DNA of 64,000 nucleotides. It comes from Trebonia sp035294225 (GTDB lineage: Bacteria; Actinomycetota; Actinomycetes; Streptosporangiales; Streptosporangiaceae). Below, piece by piece: positions 20,293-28,886 of this stretch. The translations under genes and the position numbers were made by a program. The number at the start of each line of letters is the position of its first letter. Position 1 is the first letter of the stretch. The stretch lies in contig DATGLH010000085.1 of NCBI GenBank assembly GCA_035294225.1, positions 1 to 64,000 of the forward strand. The letters are read 5' to 3'. The notes under the pieces are model-generated. The model was not told the DNA's origin. It did not search any database and saw only the letters and a program-made list of their open reading frames with translations.

Positions 20293-20787
20293 ATGGTCCG
20301 CAGTGGAACGCCGGATGGCTCCGGCGACCAGCAGTCACTGGGCGATCTGGTAGCGCTTGCCCTCAAAGACCTCTCACGGCTCCTGCACTATGAGATCAGC
20401 CTTGCCAAGAGCGAACTGCGCATGGATGCCCGGCGGGTCGGCGTGGCCAGCGCGTTCGGCGCGTTCGCCGCGATCGCCGTGGGCCTGATCATGTTCGTGC
20501 TGTGCTTCGCCTATGCGTACGGGCTGAACGCGGCCGGGGCGCCGGGGGGACTGTGGGGCGCCTTCTTGTTCGTGGCACTCACGCTCGCGGTGCTGCTCCT
20601 GGCCGCTTGCGGGCTCGCCTTCCTGGTGGTGCGGCGGGTCACCGGCATGCGCATGACCAGGAAGACCGTCAGCGATGACCTGAGCATGCTGCGCCGCGCC
20701 GAGCCCAGCCCGGACGGGGCCGCCCCGGCGGTCACCAACCCGAGCACCCCCGCCGAAATACCCGCCCGCCGGTTACCAGGGGTTTGA
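20293..20787 (+). CDS. Phage-holin-like (Actinobacterial Holin-X/DUF1469) membrane protein
   Basis: 164 residues from ATG 20293, with GGAGAGG immediately upstream. An amphipathic N-terminus (LGDLVALALKDLSRLLHYEI, then SLAKSELRMDARRVG) precedes two membrane helices (VASAFGAFAAIAVGLIMFVL and LWGAFLFVALTLAVLLLAAC). The tail is polar. The YE/E-rich motif before the first helix is the family hallmark. Function is not established; the family is widespread in actinobacterial envelopes and is not evidence for a prophage. It is followed 6 bases later by an epoxide hydrolase gene, an order also seen near MarP in mycobacteria. Confidence 0.85.
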   Translation: MVRSGTPDGSGDQQSLGDLVALALKDLSRLLHYEISLAKSELRMDARRVGVASAFGAFAAIAVGLIMFVLCFAYAYGLNAAGAPGGLWGAFLFVALTLAVLLLAACGLAFLVVRRVTGMRMTRKTVSDDLSMLRRAEPSPDGAAPAVTNPSTPAEIPARRLPGV

Positions 20788-20793
20788 CGGGCC

Positions 20794-21729
20794 ATGCCAT
20801 CCGAACCTGCCGTTCAGATCAGCGGGCCGTGGACGCACCGTTCGGTAAGCGCGAACGGAACCCGCTTTCACGTGGCGGTCAGCGGCGACGGGCCGCTCGT
20901 CCTGCTGCTGCACGGCTTTCCGGAGTTCTGGTGGACATGGCGCCATCAGCTGGCCGCGCTGTCGGCGGCCGGCTACCGGGCGGTCGCGGCCGACCTGCGC
21001 GGCTACGGCGGCAGCGACAAGCCGCCGCGGGGCTATGACCTGATCACCGCCGCCGCGGACGCCGCCGGCCTGATCCGCGCCCTGGGCGAGGCCAACGCGG
21101 TCGTCGTCGGCCACGACTGGGGCGGGCTGGCCGCATGGACGCTGGCCGCCTACTTCCCCAAGTCGGTGCGCAGGCTGGCGGTCGTGTCCATGGCTCATCC
21201 GCTCCAGATGCGCGCCACGCTGGTATCGAGCCCGCTGCGCATCTCCCGCGCCCTGGCGGTGGCACCGCGGCACGGCTACCCGCTGGCCTTCCAGCTACCG
21301 CTCTTCCCCGAGCGCCAGCTGGTCCGGGACGGCGCCGCCCTGGTGGGATCGATCCTGTCGTCCTGGTCGGCGCCGGGCTGGCCCGATGAGGAGACGGCGC
21401 GCACCTACCGGCGTGCGATGCGGATCCCTTCGGTCGCCCACTCCGCGCTTGAGTACCATCGCTGGTTCGCCCGGAGCAGCCTGCGGCCCGACGGCCTGCG
21501 GTACGCCCATCAGATGCGGTCGCCGATCGCGGCGCCAACCCTGCACCTGCACGGCGCGCTGGACCCGTGCGTGCCGCCGCAGACCGCGCGGGGCGCGGGC
21601 CGGTACGTCGACGCCCCGTACCGGTGGAAGGTCATCGAGGGGGCGGGCCATTACCCGCATGAGGAACGGCCCGGCCGCTTTGACGCCGAACTGCTCGGCT
21701 GGCTCGCCGACCCCGAGCCCGACCGATGA
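20794..21729 (+). CDS. Epoxide hydrolase-type alpha/beta hydrolase
   Basis: 311 residues. HGFPEFWWTWRHQ (oxyanion region with the HGxP motif) and GHDWGG (nucleophile Asp) are the signature of soluble epoxide hydrolases; the late GAGHYPHEERP carries the catalytic His. The cap domain has the Tyr-rich region expected for epoxide opening. No signal peptide. Its neighbours (holin-like protein, MarP) match the mycobacterial ephE neighbourhood as I recall it, which supports a related role. Physiological substrate unknown. Confidence 0.88.
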   Translation: MPSEPAVQISGPWTHRSVSANGTRFHVAVSGDGPLVLLLHGFPEFWWTWRHQLAALSAAGYRAVAADLRGYGGSDKPPRGYDLITAAADAAGLIRALGEANAVVVGHDWGGLAAWTLAAYFPKSVRRLAVVSMAHPLQMRATLVSSPLRISRALAVAPRHGYPLAFQLPLFPERQLVRDGAALVGSILSSWSAPGWPDEETARTYRRAMRIPSVAHSALEYHRWFARSSLRPDGLRYAHQMRSPIAAPTLHLHGALDPCVPPQTARGAGRYVDAPYRWKVIEGAGHYPHEERPGRFDAELLGWLADPEPDR

Positions 21730-22247
21730 GCCAGCCCGGGACCCCGCGCCAGCCCGGGACCCCGCGCGACAGGGACCCCGCCGGACGGCCGCGGAACGCG
21801 CGGCCCCGCGACGAACTCGGCCGGCCGCTCCCCCGGACCGCGGCCAGCGACGCGCCGCGCATTCCCGACGACCTGGCGGTCACACCGGCCGAGGCCGCGG
21901 CGCTCGGCGCCAGCCTGCTGGCCGGAGACCGCCCGTTCCACGCCCATGAGGTCTTCGAGGCGGCCTGGAAGTCCGCGCCGGACGCCGAGCGGGAGCTGTG
22001 GCGGGGGCTGGCCCAGATCGCCGTCGGCCTGACGCACGCCCGCCGCGGCAACGCGCGGGGCGCGGCGTCCCTGCTGCGCCGGGGCGCGCAGCGCGTGCGG
22101 GACTACGCTGGCGACCCCCGGCGGTACGGCGTCGACGCGGGCTTCGTGGCCGCGAGCGCGGACGAGATCGCGGCCCGGATCGAGCGGGACGGCCTGGCGG
22201 CTGTTCCAGCGGCGGACTTGCGGCTCGCGCTCCGTCCCGGCGGTTAG
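21726..22247 (+). CDS. DUF309 family protein
   Basis: 173 residues. The ATG overlaps the epoxide hydrolase stop as ATGA. A proline/arginine-rich N-terminus of about 55 residues (with two copies of PGTPRQ/R) precedes the compact helical DUF309 domain: LLAGDRPFHAHEVFEAAWKS, then ERELWRGLAQIAVGLTHARR. Function of the family is unknown. The conserved H-x3-VFE-x2-W pattern resembles a small binding pocket. Co-translation with the hydrolase is likely. Confidence 0.82.
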   Translation: MSQPGTPRQPGTPRDRDPAGRPRNARPRDELGRPLPRTAASDAPRIPDDLAVTPAEAAALGASLLAGDRPFHAHEVFEAAWKSAPDAERELWRGLAQIAVGLTHARRGNARGAASLLRRGAQRVRDYAGDPRRYGVDAGFVAASADEIAARIERDGLAAVPAADLRLALRPGG

Positions 22248-22327
22248 CTCCGGCAGCGTCCCAGCGGCTGGCTCCGGCGGCCCGGCTCGCCCCGGCTCGC
22301 CCGGCTCCCCCCGGCGGCGTGGCCGCC

Positions 22328-23518
22328 TCAGTCGCAGCTCTGGGTCGAGACGGGGACGGTCGCGTCGGCCCCGGCCCTGGCGTCGCTGGCCACCTCCGCC
22401 GAGGTGAGCGCGAACCCGGTATCGGAGGTGCCGACTGCGGCCGCGAAGACCACCCCGTAGACGCTGCCCGAGGGGCTGAGCAGCGGGCCGCCGGAGTTGC
22501 CGGGCTCTACCACGGCCCTGAGCTCGTAGATCTGCCGGTCGACCTGGCCGGTCTGGTAGATGTCCGGGCCCACGGCCTGCTGTATCCCGCCGATCCGCGC
22601 CGGCACGGCGGTGAACGGATGGTTGAGCGGGTAGCCAGCAACCACCGCGTCCGCGCCGGCCTGGGCCTGGCCGGCGAACTGTAGCGGCGCCATGTCCAGG
22701 CCCGGCACGTAGAGCACCGCGATGTCGACCTGCGGGTCGTAGAACACGACCGACGCGCGGTACTGGGTGCCGTCCGCGGTGGTCACCGTGGGCCCCTGGG
22801 TCACGCCGGCCACGACGTGCGCGTTCGTCAGCACGTGGTCAGGCGCGTAGACGAAACCGGAACCCTCGATGTTGCGGCTGCAACTCGGCGCGGTGCCCTG
22901 CACCTTGAGGACCCGGCTCCTGGCCGCGAGATACCCGGGGCTGTTCAGCACGGCGGGGTCGGGCGCCTGCACGGGGAACAGGCGCGCCGCGCCGATACCG
23001 CTGAACACCTGCGGGAACGGCCCGCTGGCCAGCATCCGCCGGAATTCGGAGAACATCGTCTTGGCCGGCGCCGGCATGATCTTGTCCATCGTCTTGAGCA
23101 CGGCCGAGTTGTTCACCTGCTGGTCGACGACGGGGAACGGCGAAGCGGTGAGCACCGAGCCGATCGCCCAGGCGATGAGCAGCATGGAGAGCACGCTGAC
23201 CGCCGACCCGCCGATGGCGTCGATGGTCGTCGACGAACGGCTCGTCATCGTCTGCCGCATGGCGGCGCCTATGGAGGAGGCGACGAACTGCCCGATGATC
23301 GCCCCGCTGACCAGCAAGACGACCGCCACCACGTCCTGCTGGGTCTGGCCGCCGACGATGGCACGCGAGATGGACGGGCCGAACTCGGCGCCCAGCACCG
23401 CGCCGCCCACGAACCCGATGAAGCTCAGCGAGCCGACGATGAAGCCCTGCCGGTACCCGGAGACCGCGAACGCCGCGGCAACCACGATCAGGGCTAGGTC
23501 AAGCAGATCACCGCGCAC
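22328..23518 (-). CDS. marP: MarP-like membrane serine protease (CvpA domain plus trypsin-like domain)
   Basis: 396 residues from GTG 23518; GTG 23527 and ATG 23560 are in-frame alternatives and none has a clear ribosome site. Four membrane helices of the colicin V production type come first (LDLALIVVAAAFAVSGYRQG and following). The extracytoplasmic trypsin-like domain has LTNAHVVAG (His), VDIAVL (Asp) and PGNSGGPL (Ser). In mycobacteria MarP is needed for acid and oxidative stress resistance through processing of cell-wall hydrolases. Convergent with the DUF309 gene. The open frame extends far upstream through the response-regulator gene, but that part is spurious. Confidence 0.9.
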   Translation of the reverse strand: MRGDLLDLALIVVAAAFAVSGYRQGFIVGSLSFIGFVGGAVLGAEFGPSISRAIVGGQTQQDVVAVVLLVSGAIIGQFVASSIGAAMRQTMTSRSSTTIDAIGGSAVSVLSMLLIAWAIGSVLTASPFPVVDQQVNNSAVLKTMDKIMPAPAKTMFSEFRRMLASGPFPQVFSGIGAARLFPVQAPDPAVLNSPGYLAARSRVLKVQGTAPSCSRNIEGSGFVYAPDHVLTNAHVVAGVTQGPTVTTADGTQYRASVVFYDPQVDIAVLYVPGLDMAPLQFAGQAQAGADAVVAGYPLNHPFTAVPARIGGIQQAVGPDIYQTGQVDRQIYELRAVVEPGNSGGPLLSPSGSVYGVVFAAAVGTSDTGFALTSAEVASDARAGADATVPVSTQSCD

Positions 23519-23598
23519 GCAGTCCACGGTATCCGGTGTTATCCGGTACCGGAGCGCCATCGCCGGGCGCGGGGACGGCGTGAGAATACCGTTACGCC

Positions 23599-24291
23599 TC
23601 AGCCGCCTGAGACGGTCGCCCGGCCGGTCCCCTCCCGCACGGCGAACAGGGCGGCCTGGGTCCTGTCCTGCACGCCAAGCTTGGCCAGGACCGAGCTGAC
23701 GTGTGCTTTCACCGTCTTCTCCGACAACCGCAGCAGACGCGCGATCTCCCGGTTGGACCTGCCCTCGGCGATCCTGGCGAGCACCTCCCGTTCCCTGGGG
23801 GTGAGCGTGTCGGCCCGGGAACCCCGGACCAGCGACCTGACGGCCTCCGGAGCCAGCAGCACGTTGCCGTCCCGCACCGAGCGGATTGCCCGGACCAGGG
23901 CGTCCGGGTCGATGTCCTTGTACAGCACGCCCGCGGCCCCGGCCCGCACCGCCCGCGCCGCCATGGCGGGTTCGGTCACGCTGGTCAGCACCAGCACCCG
24001 CAGCCCGGACGAGCGCAGCGACTGGAGCACGGCGATGCCGTCCATGCCAGGGAGCTTGAGGTCGAGCAGGACGATGTCCGGCCGCAGTGACGCGGCGAGG
24101 GACGCCGCCGCGGGGCCGTCCCCCGCCTCGCCCGCCACCACGATGCCCTCCTGCACATCGAGCAGCGCGCGCAGCCCCTGCCGGACCACCGGATGGTCGT
24201 CCACGATGAGCACGCTGATGGCGCCGGCGCCCCCCGCGGAGACACCGGCGCCCCCCGCGGAGACGCCGGACGCGGAGACGCCGCCGGTCAT
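23599..24291 (-). CDS. NarL/LuxR-family response regulator
   Basis: 230 residues. ATG 24291 overlaps the kinase stop as ATGA, so co-translation fixes this start. An unusual Ala/Gly/Ser-rich N-terminus containing the doubled VSAGGAG comes first. The receiver domain follows: IVDDHPVVRQG (acidic pair), IVLLDLKLPG (phospho-Asp), VLTSV and LYKDI (Lys). The C-terminal LuxR HTH reads LTPREREVLARIAEGRSNRE. It is expected to activate or repress genes after phosphorylation by the adjacent kinase. Target genes unknown; marP downstream is a possible one. Confidence 0.92.
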   Translation of the reverse strand: MTGGVSASGVSAGGAGVSAGGAGAISVLIVDDHPVVRQGLRALLDVQEGIVVAGEAGDGPAAASLAASLRPDIVLLDLKLPGMDGIAVLQSLRSSGLRVLVLTSVTEPAMAARAVRAGAAGVLYKDIDPDALVRAIRSVRDGNVLLAPEAVRSLVRGSRADTLTPREREVLARIAEGRSNREIARLLRLSEKTVKAHVSSVLAKLGVQDRTQAALFAVREGTGRATVSGG

Positions 24292-25394
24292 GCCGGCACC
24301 GCCAGCCTGACCCGGGTCCCCGCGCCGGGTGCCGAGTCGATGCGCAGCGTCCCGCCAACGGCGGCCGCCCGTTCCCGCATCGACGCCAGCCCGAGCCCGC
24401 CGGAGGCGAGCCCGGGGTCAAAGCCCGTCCCGTTGTCCGTGACCTGAAGGACCACCCGGCGCCGCGTCCGCGACAGCGTCACGGTGACCTCGCTGCCGCC
24501 CGAATGCCGCAGCGCGTTGTGCAGCGCCTCCTGCGCGACCCGGAACGCCGCCGCCTGCACCCGCGGGTCAAGATCCGGCGGATCGGCCACGGTCAGCCGG
24601 ACCGCGATGCCGTGCGCGCGCCCGGCGAGCAGCGCGTACCTGCGCAGCGACCCGGCCAGCCCGTCCAGCTCCGGCGGCGCGAGACCGTCGATGACCGCGC
24701 GCAGCTCGCCGTGTGCCTGCGCGCCGAGCTCGGCGATCGCGGCGAGCTCGGCGGCCGCCCGCGCGGGATCCTTGCCGATGAGCACCTCGGCTGCCCGGGC
24801 CCGCGCGCGGATGGAGAACAGCCGCTGGGAAACCGCGTCGTGCAGTTCCCGCGCCAGCCTGGCCCGCTCCTCGAGCACCGACAGTTCCCGGCTCCGCTCG
24901 TAGAGCCGGGCGTTGGTGAGGGCGATCGCGGCGTGCGCGGCGAACAGCGTCAGCAGCTCTTCGTCGCGGGCGGTGAACGACCCGGACCGCTTGTTCGCCA
25001 CGAAGATGATGCCGAGCACCTCCCCGCCGTTCTTCACCGGCACGCCGAGAAACCCGGTCAGCTCGGGATGGGCGGCCGGCCAGCCCTCGAACCGGGGGTC
25101 TTCCCTGATGTCGGCCAGCCGCTCCGGCGTGCCCGACCTCAGCAGCGCGGCCAGCATCCCGTGCTGCCGCGGCAGCGGGCCGATGGCGCGCTGCTCGGCC
25201 TGGGTGATCCCGGCCACCACGAACTCGGCGAAGGAACCCCGGTCGTCCGGGACTCCCAGCGCCGCGTACCGGGCGCCGACCAGCGTTCGCGCGGACCGCA
25301 CGATCACCGCGAGCGCGTCGCGTGTCGACAGCTGCCGGCTGACCGCCAGCACCGCCTCGCTGACCAGGCGCAGCCCGGTGACGTAGCCTTCCAC
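24288..25394 (-). CDS. GAF-domain sensor histidine kinase (HisKA_3 type)
   Basis: 368 residues from GTG 25394; an upstream ATG at 25451 would add 19 basic residues. A GAF domain occupies about residues 20-165 (VRSARTLVGARYAALGVPDD, then FLGVPVKNGGEVLGIIFVAN). The HisKA_3 H-box is RARLARELHDAVSQRLFSI and the ATPase has ALHNALRHSGG (N-box) and GGLGLASMRERA (G-box). No membrane helix, so it is cytoplasmic, like DevS/NreB-type kinases. No heme or Fe-S ligands can be assigned with confidence. Pairs with the overlapping response regulator. Confidence 0.92.
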   Translation of the reverse strand: MEGYVTGLRLVSEAVLAVSRQLSTRDALAVIVRSARTLVGARYAALGVPDDRGSFAEFVVAGITQAEQRAIGPLPRQHGMLAALLRSGTPERLADIREDPRFEGWPAAHPELTGFLGVPVKNGGEVLGIIFVANKRSGSFTARDEELLTLFAAHAAIALTNARLYERSRELSVLEERARLARELHDAVSQRLFSIRARARAAEVLIGKDPARAAAELAAIAELGAQAHGELRAVIDGLAPPELDGLAGSLRRYALLAGRAHGIAVRLTVADPPDLDPRVQAAAFRVAQEALHNALRHSGGSEVTVTLSRTRRRVVLQVTDNGTGFDPGLASGGLGLASMRERAAAVGGTLRIDSAPGAGTRVRLAVPA

Positions 25395-25516
25395 TCTTTG
25401 ACGGTATCCCCGCGGACGCGCAGCGCGATCGGCCGCTGGTCTTAGGACCATCGGCTCGCGCCGGCCGCTTCTCGCGCCCGATGCGGCCGGGCCGCCGCGC
25501 GCCTAACGTCGAAGCC

Positions 25517-26206
25517 ATGAAGAAAGCACTGGTCACAGGGGCCTCCCGCGGGCTGGGCCGGGCGCTTGCGACCGGCCTGGCCGAGGCCGGCTACGCCCTC
25601 GTCATCGACGCCAGGGACGGTCGGGCGCTGCGCGTCGCGGCGGACGGCATCCGGTCAGCCGCGCCCGGCGCCGACGTCACCGCGCTGCCCGGCGACATCA
25701 CCGATCCGGGCCACCAGGCCGCCCTGCGGGCGGCCGCCGGGGAGATCGACCTGCTCGTGAACAACGCCGGCACGCTCGGCGCGGCTCCGCTGCCCGCCCT
25801 CGCCGACTACCCGCCCGCGGAGCTGCGCGCGGCGTTCGAGGCGAACGTGATCGCCCCGATCGCGCTCATCCAGGCGTTCCTCCCGGTGCTGCGCGAGCGC
25901 GGCGGCGCGGTGCTGAACGTCACCTCCGACGCGGCGGTTGAGCCGTACGCGGGCTGGGGCGGCTACGGCGCGGCGAAGGCGGCGCTCGAGCAGGCCTCGA
26001 ACGTGCTCGCCGCCGAGGAGACCGCGATCAGGGTCTGGTGGGTCGACCCGGGTGACCTGCGCACGGACATGCACCAGGCGGCGTTCCCCGGGCAGGACAT
26101 CTCCGGCCGGCCGCTGCCGGAGGCGGTGGTCCCCGCCTTCGTCCGGCTGATCACCGAGCGACTGCCCAGCGGCCGGTACCGCGCCGCGGAACTGGTGCCC
26201 GCGTGA
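25517..26206 (+). CDS. Short-chain dehydrogenase/reductase
   Basis: 229 residues from ATG 25517. TGASRGLG is the cofactor-binding Gly motif, NNAG the structural motif, and YGAAK holds the catalytic Tyr and Lys. The Arg after TGAS suggests NADP preference. A substrate-loop segment (WWVDPGDLRTDMHQAAFP) is typical of the classical SDR group. Reaction unknown. Its stop overlaps the GTG of the following QueA-like gene, which suggests one transcript, though the two products need not share a pathway. Confidence 0.87.
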   Translation: MKKALVTGASRGLGRALATGLAEAGYALVIDARDGRALRVAADGIRSAAPGADVTALPGDITDPGHQAALRAAAGEIDLLVNNAGTLGAAPLPALADYPPAELRAAFEANVIAPIALIQAFLPVLRERGGAVLNVTSDAAVEPYAGWGGYGAAKAALEQASNVLAAEETAIRVWWVDPGDLRTDMHQAAFPGQDISGRPLPEAVVPAFVRLITERLPSGRYRAAELVPA

Positions 26207-27228
26207 CCGCGGCCATGGAGTTCACGCTGCCGCCCGAACTGGAGGCACCCGCCCCGCCGGAGGCGCGCGGCCTGCCCAGGGACGGCGTCCGGATGCTGGT
26301 CAGCCGCGCCGCCAGCGGGGCGGTCGCGCACCACCGGTTCACCGACCTGCCTCGGCTGCTGCTGCCCGGCGACCTGCTCGTGGTCAACACGTCCCGGACG
26401 CTGCCCGCCGCCGTGCCGGCCGGTCCCGGCCTGGTGCTCCACTTCTCGACCGGCCTGCCGGACGGCTGCTGGCTCGTGGAACCGCGGATCCCGGCGGGAA
26501 AGGCCAGCCTCCCGAACGGCACCGCGGCCCCTGCCCAGGTCATCGCCTTGCCCGGCGGCGCGGAACTGACCTTCACCGAGCGCGCCACCGCCCGGCTGTG
26601 GCGTGCCCGGCTGTCGGCGGCGGTGCTGCCGTACCTGATCAGGCACGGCGAGCCGATCCGGTACTCCTACGCGGCGCGGCGATGGCCGCTGGCGGCGTAC
26701 CAGACGGTTTTCGGCCGCCTCCCGGGCAGCGCCGAGATGCCCAGCGCGGCCAGGCCGTTCACCCCGTCCGTGGTGACGGACCTGGCGGCACGCGGCGTGC
26801 TGGTCGCACCGGTCACGCTGCACTGCGGGGTCTCGTCACTGGAGGCGGGCGAGGATCCCTACCCCGAACAGTTCGACGTCCCGCCGGCGACCGCACGCAT
26901 GGTGAACCTGACCAGGCGATCCGGCGGCCGGGTCATCGCGGTCGGCACCACCGTCGTCCGCGCCCTGGAAACCGCGGCCCGGTCTTCCCCGGCCGGTGTC
27001 GCCGATGTCGCGGCGGCGGCAGGCTGGACATCGCACGTGGTCAGCCCCGCGACCGGCCCGCGGGTGGTGAACGGCCTGCTCACCGGGCTCCATGAGCCGC
27101 GTTCTTCGCACTTGCGGATGCTGGCGGCCTTCCATGGCGAGGAGCTGCTGCGCGCGTGCTACGACGCCGCCCTGTCCCGCGGGTACCTGTGGCACGAGTT
27201 CGGCGACGTCCACCTGCTGCTCCCCTAA
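26203..27228 (+). CDS. QueA-like S-adenosylmethionine:tRNA ribosyltransferase-isomerase homologue
   Basis: 341 residues from GTG 26203, overlapping the SDR stop. The protein carries QueA-family blocks: LPRLLLPGDLLVVNTSRTLP, then PIRYSYAARRWPLAAYQTVF, the C-terminal RVVNGLLTGLHEPRSSHLRM and the final region YLWHEFGDVHLLL. Canonical QueA adds the cyclopentenediol-ribosyl group to make epoxyqueuosine in tRNA. No tgt or other queuosine gene is present here, and actinobacterial members of this kind are diverged, so the actual substrate is uncertain. It ends near a strong hairpin at 27281-27316. Confidence 0.75.
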   Translation: MTAAMEFTLPPELEAPAPPEARGLPRDGVRMLVSRAASGAVAHHRFTDLPRLLLPGDLLVVNTSRTLPAAVPAGPGLVLHFSTGLPDGCWLVEPRIPAGKASLPNGTAAPAQVIALPGGAELTFTERATARLWRARLSAAVLPYLIRHGEPIRYSYAARRWPLAAYQTVFGRLPGSAEMPSAARPFTPSVVTDLAARGVLVAPVTLHCGVSSLEAGEDPYPEQFDVPPATARMVNLTRRSGGRVIAVGTTVVRALETAARSSPAGVADVAAAAGWTSHVVSPATGPRVVNGLLTGLHEPRSSHLRMLAAFHGEELLRACYDAALSRGYLWHEFGDVHLLLP

Positions 27229-27280
27229 ACGGTTCTCTCCCGTCACGGAAAGCCGCTTGCATCACGGCCGCACCCGCCTG

Positions 27281-27316
27281 GGTTCGCACGGCCTGCCATG
27301 ACAGGCCGTGCGAACC
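27281..27316. terminator. Hairpin between the convergent QueA-like and NUDIX genes
   Basis: A 15-base perfect stem (GGTTCGCACGGCCTG with its complement) closes a 6-base loop. It sits between the two convergent stops at 27228 and 27354 and abuts repeat copy B. A-rich sequence lies on one side (GAAAAATC), giving a T-run before the hairpin for leftward transcripts. Confidence 0.7.
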
Positions 27317-27380
27317 GAAAAATCTTTCATCATGAACGATTTTCACGGAATAGCTACAAAAATCTTTCCGGATCATGGAC
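27316..27380 (-). repeat. Dispersed repeat, copy B
   Basis: Related to copies A and C. Outside the core, similarity to copy C continues leftward from about 27250 (shared AAGCCGCTTGC and GCCGCACC). The last nine codons and the stop of the NUDIX gene (ending VVHDPERFL) are encoded within this copy. Confidence 0.7.
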
Positions 27381-28034
27381 GACGCTGGCATCGGGGAGTT
27401 CGCGGACCGCCGTGGCGTCCCATGGGCGCTCCCATCCCCCCAGGGCGAGCAAACGGTCGACCAGGGCCGCGGTGAAGCCCCAGATCAGCATGGTCCCGAC
27501 GCGGAACGCCGGGCCGGTGCGCCCGCTTGGATGGCGGAGCATCACCCGGTGGGCCGGGTCGGCGAGGGCGGCCACGGGGATCCGCTCCACCGCGGCTACC
27601 TCTCCGATATCCATCGGCCGCACCGCGCTGGGCCGGCGCCACCAGGCGAGCACCGGCACGACACGGAACCGGCTGCGCACGATGAACAGCTCGGGCAGCG
27701 TGCCGAGCACCTCCACGCCGGCCGGGTCCAGCCCGGTCTCCTCGACGGCCTCCCGGAGCGCGGCGGCGACGGGGCCGTCATCGCCGTCGTCGATCGCGCC
27801 GCCGGGGAAGGCGGGCTGGCCGGGGTGCCGCCGCAGCCCCTCGCCGCGCTGGATGAACAGCAAGTCGGGGCCGTCGGCCCCCTCCCCGAAGAGGACGAGC
27901 ACGGCGGATCGGCGGCCCCCGTGTGCGGGCGGGCGCAGGGCGCGCGGCACGTCCATCGCGGCCGCGGCGGCGGCGAGATCCCGCAGCCAGGCCGGCAGGT
28001 GACCGTCCGGCGACTGCCGGCTCGGCGCCGTCAC
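27354..28034 (-). CDS. NUDIX hydrolase, CoA pyrophosphatase-like
   Basis: 226 residues from GTG 28034, which overlaps the nth stop as GTGA; the longer upstream frame lies inside nth. The CoA-type region reads RRHPGQPAFPGGAIDDGDDG and the Nudix box ends ALREAVEETGLDPAG. Nth-NUDIX pairing is conserved in actinobacteria, where the neighbouring gene is marP in mycobacteria; here marP is a few genes away. It is expected to hydrolyse a nucleoside-diphosphate derivative. The C-terminal end is encoded in repeat copy B, so the natural end may have been altered. Confidence 0.87.
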   Translation of the reverse strand: MTAPSRQSPDGHLPAWLRDLAAAAAAMDVPRALRPPAHGGRRSAVLVLFGEGADGPDLLFIQRGEGLRRHPGQPAFPGGAIDDGDDGPVAAALREAVEETGLDPAGVEVLGTLPELFIVRSRFRVVPVLAWWRRPSAVRPMDIGEVAAVERIPVAALADPAHRVMLRHPSGRTGPAFRVGTMLIWGFTAALVDRLLALGGWERPWDATAVRELPDASVVHDPERFL

Positions 28035-28747
28035 GAGAACGGGCCGGCCTTGACGAGCTTCGCCGCGGTCGCCGCGTCCGTGGGCCCGAGCCCGAATGAC
28101 GGGCACCAGTCGGCCACCGGGCACACGCCGCAGGCCGGCTTGCGGGAGTGGCAGACACGGCGGCCGTGCCAGATCAGCCGGTGCGAGAGCATCACCCACT
28201 CCGATTTCGGGAAGAGCGCGCCGACGTCTGCTTCGACCTTCACCGGGTCGTCGCTCGACGTCCAGCGCAGCCGGCGGGCCAGCCGCCCGAAATGGGTGTC
28301 CACGGTGATCCCGGGGATGCCGTACGCGTTGCCGAGCACCACGTTCGCGGTCTTGCGGCCCACCCCGGGCAGCGTGACCATCTCTTCGAGGGTCCGCGGC
28401 ACCTCGCCTCCGAACCGGTCGCGCAGCGCCGCGGCAAGCCCCATCACCGACTTGGTCTTCGCCCGGAAGAACCCGGTGGGCCTGAGGATCTCCTCCACAT
28501 CCGCCGGGTTCGCCGCGGCCAGGTCCTCGGGAGCGGGGTACTTGGCGAACAACGCGGGGGTGATCATGTTCACCCGCTTGTCCGTCGTCTGCGCGGACAG
28601 CACGGTGGCGACCAAGAGCTGGAAGGGATTCTCGAAATCAAGCTCGCAGTGCGCGTCCGGGTATGTCTCCGCCAGCACCCGGTTGATCTTCCGCGCGCGC
28701 CGCACGAGCGCGGTGCGCGTCTCGGGTTTCGCCGTCTTGACCGCCAT
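28031..28747 (-). CDS. nth: Endonuclease III
   Basis: 238 residues. Helix-hairpin-helix LPGVGRKTANVVLG with the catalytic Lys, catalytic Asp in ITVDTHFGRLARRL, and a C-terminal [4Fe-4S] motif with spacing Cys-x6-Cys-x2-Cys-x5-Cys (CHSRKPACGVCPVADWC). It removes oxidised pyrimidines and cleaves the DNA backbone in base excision repair. Translationally coupled to the following NUDIX gene. Confidence 0.95.
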   Translation of the reverse strand: MAVKTAKPETRTALVRRARKINRVLAETYPDAHCELDFENPFQLLVATVLSAQTTDKRVNMITPALFAKYPAPEDLAAANPADVEEILRPTGFFRAKTKSVMGLAAALRDRFGGEVPRTLEEMVTLPGVGRKTANVVLGNAYGIPGITVDTHFGRLARRLRWTSSDDPVKVEADVGALFPKSEWVMLSHRLIWHGRRVCHSRKPACGVCPVADWCPSFGLGPTDAATAAKLVKAGPFS

Positions 28748-28886
28748 GCGACTTAGCGTACGGCGCGGTCAGCGCTGATCGTCCTGGCGGTGGCGGCAGG
28801 GTTTCGTGGCCGGCCACAGCCGACGGGGCGAATCCGGGTGGGCCGGGCAGCTTGCCGTGGCCGGGCCGAAGGTATAGCACGAGATC

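Noticed and set aside
20293..20787. Prophage remnant based on the holin-like gene
   Set aside because: Actinobacterial Holin-X proteins are chromosomal envelope proteins, and no other phage gene is nearby.
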